Shown piece by piece: positions 1-11,700 of a DNA stretch of 64,000 bases. Origin of the DNA: Siphlonurus alternatus. Lineage: Eukaryota > Arthropoda > Insecta > Ephemeroptera > Siphlonuridae. The stretch covers positions 2,604,001 through 2,668,000 of the forward strand of contig OX463787.1 in assembly GCA_949825025.1 (NCBI GenBank). Reading direction: 5' to 3'. Positions within the stretch are counted from its first letter, which is position 1. Each line of letters starts with the position of its first letter. The position numbers were made by a program, and so were the translations under genes. The notes beneath the pieces are model-generated. The model was not told where the DNA came from, made no database searches, and was given only the letters and a program-made list of their open reading frames with translations.

Positions 1-1628
1 ACAATTAATTAATTAATTAAGTACAAAATACAGTTCAACCGTATAAAATGCACATTGTTCTAAAAGGGTATATACACACAACTTTGATTTTTTTATAATT
101 ATAATTTCTTTAAATGTTATTTTCGAATTTAATAATTTTTTCTTAATTATTGCATTGTAAGTAATAGCACAAGTAAAATTAAATAAGAGAAACTTCATTA
201 TTAAAATTACATAATCAACACATTACTCGTCCTATACCTGATGTACGAAAATAAAATCGTACAACAAATCAATCCATGACTCAATAATTATCTGTACATG
301 AATTTTATTTAGGGAACTTCAAGATATTATATTTCTTCATTTTTTCCCTGATTAACATTTTTAAAGAGTCTTACCTAAAATTCGTTGTGTGTTAAAGTTA
401 AATTGTTCAGGTGCATACTTATATTTTTAATTAAGTGTTAAGTTATTAAGTAATAAAATGATTAAAATATTAATATGTGTCTTATATCTAAAGATTAAAA
501 ATAAAATTAGGAAGTCGTAGATCCATACAGCAAAAAAAAAAATAATAAAGTAAAATTAATTAAATAAAAATTTATTATTTAAATATTTATTTATTTTACA
601 CTTCATTTTGCATGGGATAAGTTGATGTATTGTGAAATTTGGAAAATAGGGACTGAAATTCTATGGATCTACAACTGTAAGTATTATAACTATAATATAA
701 TATTGATATTGGCTATGATGATATATATTTTTAATGTAATATTTTAGTATTTATTTATTTTATTAAATTTTTCACCCAATACATTTAAACATAACAAAGG
801 CTAGAACTGGGTGAGGACAACATACAAAGCGTAAAAACACTATATCACGAAAGTGGTAGTTATCCCATATATACTAATTATTAATTATTACAAATTTTCA
901 ACCAATAAGGTACCGTTAATTAAGTCAAAATAATTACATAATTACATTATCAATATAATGTTTATCTTTACTATATAATTATATAAATTAAAAAAAAAAA
1001 AATTTGGGAGCAATTCCAAGAATTTAAGAATTAAGTTAATTTAAGGTTTTGTCATACACGACCAAAATGTGTCAATTAATTGCCCCAAAATACCAACCAA
1101 CCTTCATATGTTACCTGTTATATAAAATGCTTCTTAAATTGCTTTCTTAATTAACGCCTTGTGCTGAATCACCCCTCGTATACTAATATAATATTAATAT
1201 GAAAAGCCATTATGAATATATATTTAATATTATTGAAACTTAGGCATCTAAGGTCATATTATTTATATGATATATTTCCTTGATAAAATTTAAGATTTAA
1301 TTTGACCAACCTATAATTATAATTTCACACATAAGGTTAGTACTTATATTACATAACCCTCTATAAGTTTCAAATTTAATTTATAAACAGAATAGCCTCA
1401 AAAGTTTGTCACTTTCGCTGGGAGGGAGAGGGAACTAAATTTACCATATCTCTCCCCCTTCCTCCCACATTGAAGATTTTCGACTATTTACGTCTTTCCC
1501 CGGCCTATCCTCTTCATGCACTTGCAGAAGGATGAGAAAGTTGTTAAGGATGAACCTTACTTAGTTGATTAAGATCTCGGAAACGGTCCCCTTTTGATTT
1601 TATAAATGAAACTTGCAGGGGACTTAAA
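1..1628. other. AT-rich intergenic sequence without recognisable gene
   Basis: Very AT-rich sequence with TTAA/AATT simple repeats at the left edge. The open frames are short and low-complexity, and I see no splice-delimited exon. The only structured parts are a fragment with a TTTA tail (about 745-905) and, from about 1540, the start of a dispersed repeat that has a second copy near 51.7 kb. Confidence 0.6.
745..905 (-). repeat. Retroposon-like fragment with AAAT tail
   Basis: A short TTTATTTATTTTAT run is followed by TTTTTCACCCAATAC. The same arrangement occurs at about 5061-5270, where a long (TTTA)n run is followed by TTTCACCCAAAGTACAAAT. Read on the minus strand, both look like the 3' end of a SINE or LINE with an (AAAT)n tail. 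No coding part is visible, so the class is an inference. Confidence 0.4.
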
Positions 1629-2190
1629 GAGTATCGACCTCAGATCAATTTTTTTTTATTGCAGAAATGGATAGAGCTAGGGTGCAAAGTTATCCTACCC
1701 TGATTTTTTTTCAGATTTTTTTGCGACCGGGAACTATTTTTAAAAAATTATTATTGAAAGTCCTTTTTGTGACGTTACGAGGCGGCAAGTCCTATCTTTT
1801 TCTTAAGGAGCGGCGTCTCGTGACGTCACGAAAAGGACTTTCAATAATTTTTTAAAAATACTTCCCGGACTCTAAAAAATCTGCAAAAAATCAGGGTAGC
1901 ATAACTTCGCACCCTCTATCCATTTCTGCAATAAAAAAATGAGGTCGATACTCTATAGGTCATGGCTAAAGTTTTTTGAAGTCATGGATTTGTTTGACTA
2001 GTTTTAAGAAAATTAAATTGGAAGTTTAACATGGAGACTTAATATGGATGGAAATGGAGATGGTATGAGAAAACCATAATACTCTCTTGAAATTGTCCAA
2101 ACCACCCAAGTTTAAAAGATTTTTGAATTTTATTTATTTTTTTTTCCCCATTCCGTCTGACAGAAAATTTTAATATATATTTTACGACTC
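1540..2190. repeat. Dispersed repeat interrupted by a palindromic element
   Basis: The flanks (TTGATTAAGATCTCGG before, GAAGTTTAACATGG and ATTCCGTCTGACA after) match a second locus at about 51680-51985. That locus has the same order of motifs but lacks the palindromic element found here at 1629-1953. The second locus therefore serves as an approximate empty site for the insertion. Confidence 0.55.
1629..1953. mobile_element. Palindromic MITE, family A (copy 1)
   Basis: This is a foldback element with ends GAGTATCGACCTC and GAGGTCGATACTC. Each arm carries a TTTTTATTGCAGAAATGGATAGAG motif in inverted orientation, a T-rich run, and a GTGACGTCACG motif near the centre (the left-arm copy is mutated to GACGTTACG). 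It has no coding capacity. Further copies lie at about 4197, 4936, 39064, 47091, 50430 and 52081. Confidence 0.8.
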
Positions 2191-2260
2191 TTGATTTTTA
2201 ATAAAATCAAAATTGTTAAATTAATCGAACCGAAAATATTTGTTACCAATTAGTTTACCG

Positions 2261-2405
2261 AAAGGGGCATTCACAAAGTCTTAAGGCCACATTTAAGGCT
2301 CGATAATTTAAAGATTGATTTTAGACGTGTTTATTAGACCCAAAATTTCTGGTCTTAAATTATTGAGCCTTAATTGTGGCCTTAAGACTTTGTGAATACT
2401 CCTTT
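2261..2405. mobile_element. Palindromic MITE, family D (copy 1)
   Basis: An inverted repeat running from AAAGGGGCATTCACAAAGTC to GACTTTGTGAATACTCCTTT, with the arms separated by a short centre. Other copies are at 51384-51528 and, interrupted by a nested element, at 26854-27190. This copy lies about 30 bp downstream of the secreted-protein gene's stop codon, so it may be transcribed in that gene's 3' UTR. Confidence 0.8.
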
Positions 2406-2437
2406 GAATGTCATTGAACCGGTAAATAAATTTAATT

Positions 2438-3067
2438 CTACTCACAATCCAAGAACCAAACATCAGGAAATATGTCAAAACCCCGCTTATATTCCGAACT
2501 CCAATTTTGTAACGGCTGTCGTCCCACAAGACGCCTGGATGCTCCGTTTGTTTTAACATAGGCCCCCAAATATTCTCCTGAAATGGTCCGAATCCTAACT
2601 TTATTCGTAGAATTTTCAAAACTTTCAACAATCCAAGGAAAATTTGTATTTGGTAATGTACGAACTACATGAAAATCTACAGCAGTTAAATATTCATTAT
2701 TATAACAAGGATTTTGAATGGTAAATACTCCATCTTTAACTTTATTAAATACCCAATTTGCAGCTTCATCATGATCCCCTGGTATCCATGTATACACCTT
2801 ACGTCCATGCTTATCTTTATGATAAAACGAGCCAGCGTACAAGTATTCAGCATAGCGATCGTTCCTCATTGTACATTTCATATTTCTGCTATTCAGACCA
2901 CTTACAACATTACTTCTTTTGATTCGATCGTAATCAGGATCAACAGCGCTGAGTGGTCCCAAAGGTTTTTTATCAGTTGGAGCGATTTCTTCACTTCCTT
3001 CATGAGTTGTCGGTTGAGCCAAAGTTGAGCCGAGGAGAATCAACAGCGAAAAATATAAACAATGCAT
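2438..3067 (-). CDS. Secreted protein of unknown function with possible furin-processed propeptide
   Basis: The ORF encodes 209 residues from the ATG at 3067. I chose this start over the longer frame (ATG at 3184) for two reasons: it begins a clear signal peptide (MHCLYFSLLILLGSTLA), and the sequence just upstream holds a good splice acceptor (TTGTTGCAG, exon from about 3093), so the 5' UTR is probably split. Residues 18-51 form an acidic, proline-containing spacer ending in RIKR, a furin-type site. The mature part (52-209) is rich in aromatic residues and glycine, has three cysteines, and has a repetitive beta character (motifs FTIQNPCYNNEYLTA and VRIRTISGEYLGAY). That pattern suggests a beta-trefoil, but this is a weak inference. 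I do not recognise a named family. Confidence 0.7.
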   Translation of the reverse strand: MHCLYFSLLILLGSTLAQPTTHEGSEEIAPTDKKPLGPLSAVDPDYDRIKRSNVVSGLNSRNMKCTMRNDRYAEYLYAGSFYHKDKHGRKVYTWIPGDHDEAANWVFNKVKDGVFTIQNPCYNNEYLTAVDFHVVRTLPNTNFPWIVESFENSTNKVRIRTISGEYLGAYVKTNGASRRLVGRQPLQNWSSEYKRGFDIFPDVWFLDCE

Positions 3068-3587
3068 GATTGCACTGTTATTGATAATTCGATCTGCAAC
3101 AATGTAGTTAATTGTTAAAAATAGAATAGAATATAGAAATTTCTTTATTAGGCGATGTTTGGCCTGACAGCCATTCTTACACATAACCTCAAATACAAAT
3201 TAATAATATATATTGCATACATAAGTTTTACTGTTTACACATAAATAGTCCAATAGCATAGTCTCTTGAGGTACGTAACTTTTATCGTAGAACTTTTATA
3301 TGCAAAGAGGAGGTCAAGTTAAACAAAAAAATAAGATTTTTTTTTTTACAAGGATACACCCCTAAGAGCTTACAGCTCGCGGCGGGGTACTTGGTAGGGA
3401 TATATTAATTAATATTAATTAATTAATTAATTATATATTAATATAATTAAAAATATGAATTTACATATGACACAGCTTCTATTATAGGATTGATGGAACG
3501 AAAAAGGAGCAATCAGCCTAATTAAAAAATATTTAAGTGCAAAAAGACAGCCATGATGGTGGAAGAGTATTATAATAAATATTTGAA

Positions 3588-3912
3588 TGGTTTATACCTT
3601 CACAATGTTTTTTACTGCATGTATAGAGGACCTCGAATTATATTGTCAATTTTTTTATATTATTTTTAATTCAATATTAAATAACACTTAAAATCAGGAG
3701 GAAAGACGCTGTGACGTCATAGTTATATGCAAAGGCTTTCCCTATGCTTGCGTGTTAAATATTTGCATGACTATGACGTCACAGCGTTTTGCGAAAGGTT
3801 GTAAGGGTGTTAAAGTGTTTAACAAAATCTGAAAAAATTGATAATACATTTAACTCGAAATACTCTATCCAAAAATGCAGTAAAAAAAAATCGTGAAGGG
3901 TATAGTCCATTA
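3588..3912. mobile_element. Foldback element, family I (copy 1)
   Basis: Inverted halves share AGAGGACCTCGAATTA on the left and a degraded counterpart (ACTCGAAATACTCTATCC) on the right. Inner arms carry CGCTGTGACGTCATAG and CTATGACGTCACAGCG around the centre. Related copies, most carrying insertions, lie at about 12660-13050, 26797-27480 and 54003-54710. Confidence 0.65.
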
Positions 3913-4196
3913 GGCATATTATAAAGGCAGAAAATTAAAAATAATCGAAATAAATTAAAATAAACGCATGCAGATAAAAAAAATTAAAAAACAAGACTTT
4001 TGAACAAAATATTTAGTCTTAAACTTGCAAAAATAATTTTGAAGTTCTTGTTTAATATATTTTTTTTAATATTTCGTCATGTATTCTAATTAAGTCATGG
4101 CTGTAGCTCCACCAACAACGCTGTCGATAGTTGTTGAACTGTGGGGATCTGACGTTACATATAATATATGCAAGAGTGTCACAAGAAACCGAAATA

Positions 4197-4496
4197 GAGT
4201 ACCGACCTCATTTTTTTTTATTATTGCAGAAATGAATAGAAGGTGCAAAGTTATTCTACCCTGATTTTTTTCAGATTTTTTGTAGCTCTGGAACTATTTT
4301 TAAAAAAGTATTGAAAGTTCATTTTGTGACGTCACGCGGCGTCTTTCCTTAAGAAAAGATTAGGGTTTTTGCCGCCTCGTGATGTCACAAAAAGTATACT
4401 TTCAATATTTTTTTTTTAAAAAAAATAGTTTCAGGGCTGTAAAATATTTGAAAAAAATCAGGATATAGCATGATTTTGTACCCTCTATCCATTTCT

Positions 4497-4534
<38 letters not shown>

Positions 4535-4545
4535 GGTCGATACTC
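4197..4545. mobile_element. Palindromic MITE, family A (copy 2)
   Basis: Ends GAGTACCGACCTCA and TGAGGTCGATACTCC, with the usual TGCAGAAATG motif in both arms and GTGACGTCACG in the left centre. The right arm holds an expanded poly-A run at 4500-4530, which makes this copy slightly longer than the others. Confidence 0.8.
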
Positions 4546-4935
4546 CATTCCAGAATGGAAAAATTGTAAATTAAAATTTGTTGATCTCATACTCACGTAA
4601 GTTGAGAGTGGCGGCAAGTTGATGGAGTCGATTCAACCATGCAAGCAAGGGAGTGAATTTTTAGCCGAGCCAATGGGCTTATATACTGGCTGAAATGACC
4701 ACGTGACTTCCGTACATAACGTACAATGTCGCAAGATATTTCGATAACAATTAACAGGATATTGATAGTAATTGTTTAAATAAAATAATAAATAAATGGT
4801 TTGAGAACTACTGTATATAATATGATGATAATAATATATAATATTATAATGATGGAGAGTGTTTTCTCCTTACTTATCTTTCTCTCTCTGACATTGTGTT
4901 ATTTTTTGTTCTGTTTTATCAAGGTATAATGGATC

Positions 4936-5060
4936 GAGTACCGACCTCAAAATTTTTTTATTGCAGAAATGGATAGAGGGTGCAAAAATATGCTACTCTG
5001 AATTTTTTCAGATTTTTCTGAGACCGGGAAGTATTTTTAAAAAATTATTGAAATTCCGTT

Positions 5061-5115
<55 letters not shown>

Positions 5116-5465
5116 TTTCACCCAAAGTACAAATACAAAATATATTACAAAAATTAGGGTGCGGATTGCAACAAAGCACCGATGGCACTATTTCACTAAA
5201 AAGTGGTTACAATCCTTTATATATTAATAACTACTGAAAAAAAAACAATCATTAGCTGTAAGCTTGTGTTTTATCACGTCACGGGCGTTAATGACCTATC
5301 CTTTTCTTAAGAGAGGCGCCTCGTGGCGTCATCAAAATGGACGTTCAATAACTTTTTAAAAAATACTTCGCGCGCGGTCTCAGAAAAATCTGAAAAAATT
5401 CAAAGTAGCATATTTTTGCACCCTCTATCCATTTCTGCCATAAAAAATTTTGAGGTCGGTACTCC
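4936..5465. mobile_element. Palindromic MITE, family A (copy 3), interrupted
   Basis: Family A ends (GAGTACCGACCTCA and TGAGGTCGGTACTCC) enclose two good arms, but about 215 bp of foreign sequence, a TTTA-repeat retroposon fragment, replaces part of the centre. The duplex arms outside the insertion are still recognisable. Confidence 0.75.
5055..5275 (-). repeat. TTTA-tailed retroposon fragment inserted in a MITE
   Basis: A (TTTA)n run of about 60 bp is followed by TTTCACCCAAAGTACAAAT and about 130 bp of unique-looking sequence. It interrupts a family A palindrome. On the minus strand this reads as a retroposon body followed by an (AAAT)n tail. A related fragment is at 745-905. Confidence 0.5.
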
Positions 5466-5578
5466 ATATTATTACTGTGTTTTTACATGTATTTGTTATC
5501 TGTTACGTTTAATAATTTGTGACACTTTAAATTTAATTCATATGGGTGAATGAACACTTCTTAGTGAATATATGGACT

Positions 5579-5745
5579 CAGGCGCGGATCCAGAAAAAAA
5601 TTTCGGGGGGGGGGGGGGGGGCTGCCTACATAAGGCCAATGCTAAAAAAAAAAATTTGAGTGGGGGAAATGCATATATTGCCCATGTTAAATCCAAAATT
5701 TCGGGGGGGGGGGCTGCAGCCCCCCCCCCCCTGGATCCGCGCCTG
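5579..5745. mobile_element. hAT-type MITE with 8-bp target duplication
   Basis: The element starts CAGGCGCGGATCCAG and ends CTGGATCCGCGCCTG. It is flanked on both sides by TATGGACT (5571-5578 and 5746-5753), an exact 8-bp duplication. CAG...CTG termini plus an 8-bp duplication are the hallmark of the hAT superfamily. The interior has long G and C homopolymers and no coding capacity. A diverged relative is at 38321-38482. Confidence 0.85.
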
Positions 5746-5753
5746 TATGGACT

Positions 5754-6400
5754 GCTCAGCAATTTTTTTCATTTGCCCCATGGGCTTTTATTTGTAAATT
5801 CAATTTTGACTATAATATATATTATGTTGTATTATTGAATTATAGGTTCATGAAAGAGATAATAAAATAAAATACAATAAAATATCAAACAAGGATATCC
5901 CGGAAATGTCTATAATATTAAAAATAAATAAACAGAAACTTTAACCATATTTAAAATAAATAAATTATTTTTTATCATTATTTTATAAACGCAGGAAATA
6001 AAATATGGTTTTGTATCTCGTATTTATGTTTATGTTTTAATTGTGTAAGAAATAAATAATTGTTTAAACAAATTATTTATTTACAAATAAATAAATAAAT
6101 AAATAATTTGTTTAAACAATTATTTATTTACATTGAATAAATTAATATTTTTTTATTTTAAATATGATAATTAATAGAGCACTCGTAGAAATATTTGAAT
6201 TGCAGTGTGAGAATTAATGTTCAAACCTTTTGAAATTGCATGATAAAATTTTAATATTATGTAGTCCGGCCCCTGCAAGTCTTGTGGCATTCAGGAGCAA
6301 CGATTGCGAGATCTCAGTCTACTGTCCGAGATTCATCCTTAAAAGTTTAAAAAATATTAATTAAAAAGGTTATGAAATCAATTTTAAGGATGTCCTGTTT
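5754..6400. other. AT-rich spacer with one palindrome
   Basis: I see no gene here. A palindrome at about 6050-6131 consists of AATAAATAATTGTTTAAAC and its complement around an AAATAAAT-repeat centre. The rest is AT-rich low-complexity sequence. Confidence 0.55.
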
Positions 6401-6757
6401 TTAAGGGTAAGGTAACGCCACCAATGTTAAAAAAAATCCCTCACAAAAATTCTGAAAAAAAATTTAAAATGTTCTCCTCTACACGTACCCCCTATCAGTA
6501 GCTAAAATATCAGGTATACAAATACTATCTAGTTTTTGAGTTATGAATTTTTAAGTTGACTACTTTAACACGGAGAAATGGAAATCCCATGTTAAATTAG
6601 TCAACTTTAAAAATTCATAACTCAAAAACTAGATCGTATTTGTATACCTGATATTTTAGCTACTGATAGGGGGTGTAGAGGAGAACATTTTAAATTTTTT
6701 TCATAATTTTTGTGTGAGGGATTTTTTTTAACATTGGTGGCGTTATCTTACCCTTAA
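6401..6757. mobile_element. TTAA palindromic MITE, family B (copy 1)
   Basis: The element begins TTAAGGGTAAGGTAACGCC and ends with the near inverse GGCGTTATCTTACCCTTAA. The arms are nearly complementary throughout and meet at a centre with CTACTTTAACACGGAGAAAT. There is no coding capacity. Five sister copies occur at 8027, 16498, 17776, 18333 and 18774. Confidence 0.85.
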
Positions 6758-7158
6758 TAGTAACCTCAACTTTAGTATTTTTCATTTTTGTTATTGTTAC
6801 AATAATTTTATGTTCCGTTTATATAATGATGTCTTTTTATATTTTTTTCAGGACACGAAATATAAATAATGTGTTACATATAAAATAAATATATATTATT
6901 ATGTTTATGTTATATGTGGATGTGTTAACCAATGTTATTATCTCATTTCCTTAGCAATGTCTTAGTAGATGGTGGATAACTGAATAATGCAACAAACCTT
7001 TTTAACAGCATAATATCAAATAAAAACAATTATTTTATAATAATTATAGTGGCTATTAAAAATTAAATTCTTAAAATATAGATTATTTTTGAAATTTATA
7101 GCTAGAATCAGATTATCTTATAAAGAAATGAATGAATGAATAAATAATATTTTTCATT

Positions 7159-7395
7159 TTAAGGTGAAGGTAACACAAATCAGCTGATTTTGTAGTCCCA
7201 TATGATTAACATATAAACCTTTTGGCAAATTCACAAAAATTCTGAAAAAAATTGAGATGCTGATCGAGTTACCTAAAAGCCATAGTATAGAAAAAATTTC
7301 AAGACAGTTATTCGAGCCGATTTTTTTTAACAATTTTGTTTTAATTTTCACTATTTTCAGCATAGGGCTTTCCCATGGAGAGCCAAACTAAAAAT

Positions 7396-7430
<35 letters not shown>

Positions 7431-7576
7431 TCAAATAATTGTCTTGAAATTTTTTCCATGGCTTTTAGGTACTAAAATCTGTCTCTCAATTTTTTTTCAC
7501 ATTTTTTTGTGAATTTGCTAAGGTTTATTTGTTAATCAAATGGGACTACAAAATAAGCTGATTTGTGTTACCTTAA
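7159..7576. mobile_element. TTAA palindromic MITE, family C (copy 1)
   Basis: Ends TTAAGGTGAAGGTAACAC and GTGTTACCTTAA, with arms carrying AATCAGCTGATTTTGTAGTC and GATTAACATATAAACC and their complements. The centre has GGGCTTTCCCATGGAGAGCC and an expanded poly-A run at about 7400-7425. Relatives are at 26151, 53197 and 63145. Confidence 0.8.
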
Positions 7577-8026
7577 AAATTATTTGTTATTTGAATAAAA
7601 TATAGTATTATTTTATAATATTTTTTTGTGAGTTTTATTTTAATCAGAAAATTTACAATGACATTTACAAAATAGAATACCAGAGATTAGAAACAATCTT
7701 ACTTGATGGCAGATTTTGGACAAACAGTCCACCAAATTCAAAATTTATCTTCATTTTATTTACAGGAAAGTTCGTGATCAGACATTTTTTTCTAATAATT
7801 AAAAATTACCTAAAAAAAAAAAAAAGGAGCATGTATTTAATACTGGACACTGCCATGGACAAAAATTTGATGACCTACTTGTTGATTTTGAGCACCTTTA
7901 GTTTATGTTTGGGTCATTATTTGCATTTTTTTGGTGATTTTTAATATATAGTGTTTGCCTTGGAAAATTTCCCTTTGCAACCTTGTTAATCACCAAGCCC
8001 TGTGTTATTATTACGGGACATGGTGA

Positions 8027-8382
8027 TTAAGGGTAAGGTAACACGCCCAATGTTAAAAATAATCTTTCACATGAAAATTATGACAAGAATTTAAAATGTT
8101 CTCCTCTACATCCCTATCAGTAGCTAAAATATCAGGTATACAAATTCGAGCTAGTTTTTGAGTTATGAATTTTTAAAGTTAACTATTTTAACATGGAGAA
8201 ATGGAACTTCCATGTTAAATTAGTCATCTTTAAAAATTCATAACTTAAAAACTAGCTCGAATTTGTATACCTGATATTTTAGCTACTGATAGGGGATGTA
8301 GAGGAGAACATTTTAAATTTTTTTCATAATATTCATGTGTGGGATTTTTTTTTAAACATTTGGTGTATTACCTTCCCCCTAA
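8027..8382. mobile_element. TTAA palindromic MITE, family B (copy 2)
   Basis: It starts TTAAGGGTAAGGTAACACGC and has the family B arms, including CCTATCAGTAGCTAAAATATC and its complement. The right end is eroded (ACCTTCCCCCTAA in place of ACCTTACCCTTAA). Confidence 0.8.
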
Positions 8383-8773
8383 CAAGATTGCAAAAGGAAA
8401 TTTACTAAGGCTATGACTGTATATAATACATAGAGCTGTAAAAATAAGATTTTTAGCTTAACTCCAGTTATTTAAATGTTCAAAGACAAATTTATTTATA
8501 TTCTTGATAAGATTAATAGCTTTTTCCTGTATTAAAATAATAATTATAATACAAAAACGTGAGCATTTTTACATAGGGGTAGTGAGTCAGAGCACTGTTC
8601 AGAATATTTCACAAAAAGAAAAGCTCAATCAGAAATATCAAAAATTTCAATTTGCTTAGCTCAGTTATATATCTTTTTTAATGTTTATATTTCTGGACTA
8701 GGCTTATCTTGCCCACACAACAGTACTTATATTTTCCAGTTATCAAAGAGAGATCCAGCCAAACGACGACACT

Positions 8774-11700
8774 TCAGGCATCATTGACATTGTTGTCCAG
8801 TTCCTTCAGAATGTCCGGAATGTCCAGGGATGCTGAGGTTGAGGGTGGAAAATCCTTGGACAGATTCTGGAGGATGGCTTGCTCTTCCAGGATCTGTGGA
8901 CATCATCAGTTGTATGCTCTAAGTCTTATGATGGATAATCTGTATGTATTTTTTTATTGCAGAAATGAAAAGAGGACAACATTCTATTAACCTGTATTTT
9001 TTCAGATTTCTTAGAGGCCAGGAGGTATTGATATTTTTTTTTTTGCCAAGGTTGGGTTTGAACCCACGCCTCTTTTAGGTCATATCTATTTATTAAGAAG
9101 TGACACCTCTTAATGCTCCCTTTTGAAATTTTAATAACTTTTTAAAAATAGTTTCCTGGCCTATAAAAAATAATAATAATAAAACAAAAAAATCGGAGGA
9201 GCATTACTTTGAACTCTATTCATTTCTACAGTATCCTGGAGGGGGCAAGGTGGAGATCCGAGACGTGCCTGCTGGGACGCATCTTATGAGTTGTCCATTA
9301 TATTATATTGTCGCTTCAGAATGCAAATCACGTAACTACATAAATAAAAATATGCAACTCTAACCCACCAATCTACTAGAACATAAGTGTCAAAGTTCAA
9401 TCATTATTTGTTGTAGTTACGTGATTTGCATTCTGAGTCGACGATTTGTCCTGAGTTAAATTGTGAGGATTAACACGTCAGAAAGAAAAAGGTGATTAGA
9501 CTCTCAATTAGGTCCTATTGTTCTACCACCCACTTCCTCCTCACGACCTTGCCTCACTGACGACAGTGCCCCCACCAATCCATAGTATACAACATCCTTG
9601 CTTCCATGTGACTCGTACCTTGATAGCTGGCTGGCAGGAGGCTGCTGCTTCCTCGAGACTCAGTTTCAGCTTCTCGTCTGTGGTGTCCAGATCTGCAGGC
9701 TTGGACAGCGAGCTCGCCAGTCCATCCAGACAAGTCTTGTTGTCCTCGAGGAACTTCGAGAGACCATCTATCTGGGTCATCAGGTCAGCAGGGTGGACTG
9801 CAGCCTGTGAGAGACAATACTTTTAATATCAAATTACGAAAAAATAAGTGAGAATACTACAAATTAATTGTAGCTTTTACATTCTTAATGCTTTGCAAAT
9901 TGAATTTCAACCATATATAATATATTGTCCCTTATCCACAATAATGAGCTATCTGTTAACATAATCTTTCTTGTGTGCAATAATGAGTAAAGTTCATTGT
10001 TGCACTAATTTCAAATAGCAGATACATAGTTCATTTTATTGCCCAATAGATCATGGTAGGCAGATAGCTCAAAATTGTGGATGAGGGACAAAATATAGTA
10101 CATAACATTATTTATTTATATTTACTGTACAGCTGTATATAGTCTTTATAGGAATAAATAAATAATAAAAGTTATATTTTGAACTATATCCATTATACAG
10201 TATTGTTATATAATATTATAATAAAAATTAAATATAATGTACAGTAAATTTTTGATTTTGTGAAGTGAAATATTGGTCCCAGCTAACTATGTATATAGAT
10301 AGGTCTTTCAATGTTAATCCTTTCGATTTTTTGAATTTCTAGCACAGTAGCAACTTTGTAATTTAAGGTGTGGGTTCTTACTTGTGGTACTGATATATTA
10401 TAACCATCAACGTCTTGAAGCAGTTATGTGTACCGTAATGTTCATTTATTAACCTTTCATTAATGTAGTATACCATGAAAGCGATGGCAACTGTGTTTGT
10501 AAATTTTGTGGCCAACAATGTGAAACATATCATGCCCTGTTTTGTCCAAAACGAAATTATTCTTTAGCATATTTAGCTAAAAATGTATGATTTATACGGG
10601 TTAATTTATTATTATTATTTCCAAGTAATAATTATAATTGTGTTTTTTAATATTTTTTATGTTCCTAACTCAATAATTTTTAATGTCCTATTATTTATAT
10701 GTGTATAAGTTATTATTAATTTGTGTTGTGTGTATAATATAAGATTTTTATATTTTTTTTTATGTTTATGTAATATATAATATGTACACTGTAAGAGTGT
10801 TCAATAAAAACTTTAATAATTAATGTAATTGTATTTTTTTAAGTTTTCTACAGCCAAAATGTTCCAATAAAAATTATTATAATTATTAATAAAAACTATT
10901 ATTATAAATATATTTTTCTCGTTAAGATTCTATTTTTCTTTGTTGTTTTTATATCTTCGTGCACTTTCATAATTAAGTTTCAAATAAAAAAATGAGAAAA
11001 ATCTATGAAATAATTAAAAGAAAAGTACTGTACTGTATACAATTTCAAATATTTAAAATATTTATTAAGGTTACATATAATTATATGTAACCTTAATAAA
11101 TATTTTAAATATTTGAAATTGTATACAGTACAGTACTTTTCTTTTAATTATTTCATAGATTTTTCTCATTTTTTTATTTGAAACTTAATTATGAAAGTGC
11201 ACGAAGATATAAAAACAACAAAGAAAAATAGAATCTTAACGAGAAAATTTGAAGTTTAAACTTTTATGTCTTTCTTTTTTCTTTTCCGCCTCTTTTTTAA
11301 TATAGCTATTTTGAAGTATTTTATTTTTAATTTTTTGATCATAGAAAATAAAATCAGCCCTATATTTTCTTCTGCTATGTACAATACTCGAGCACCGTTT
11401 TCTCACTGACCTTCTTGTTCTTGTCTTCGTATTGAGCGGCCACCTCCTCTTTCAGTTTCTGCAGACTGCTCATTATCTCGGCCAGCTGAACGTCCGGGTT
11501 GACAGACTCCTGGACCTTCTTTAGGTCTGACGACGTCAACAATGCTGGGCAGATGTTGACTGTGTTGACGCTACTGATCAACGCCTACAATAACATTGTC
11601 AACAATGGAACGTCAGATGGTAAATGAATCAAAATTATCAAAAAAAGTTACAATGTCGACTTCAGAAAAAAAAAAAAATGCAGAAATAGATGGTGGAAAG

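Noticed and set aside
5538..5838. Open frames rich in Gly/Pro on both strands
   Set aside because: They are translations of the G/C homopolymers of the hAT MITE.
9050..9070. tRNA B-box-like motif (GGGTTTGAACCC) in degenerate family A copies
   Set aside because: There is no A box at the right distance, and the motif is part of the element's palindrome.
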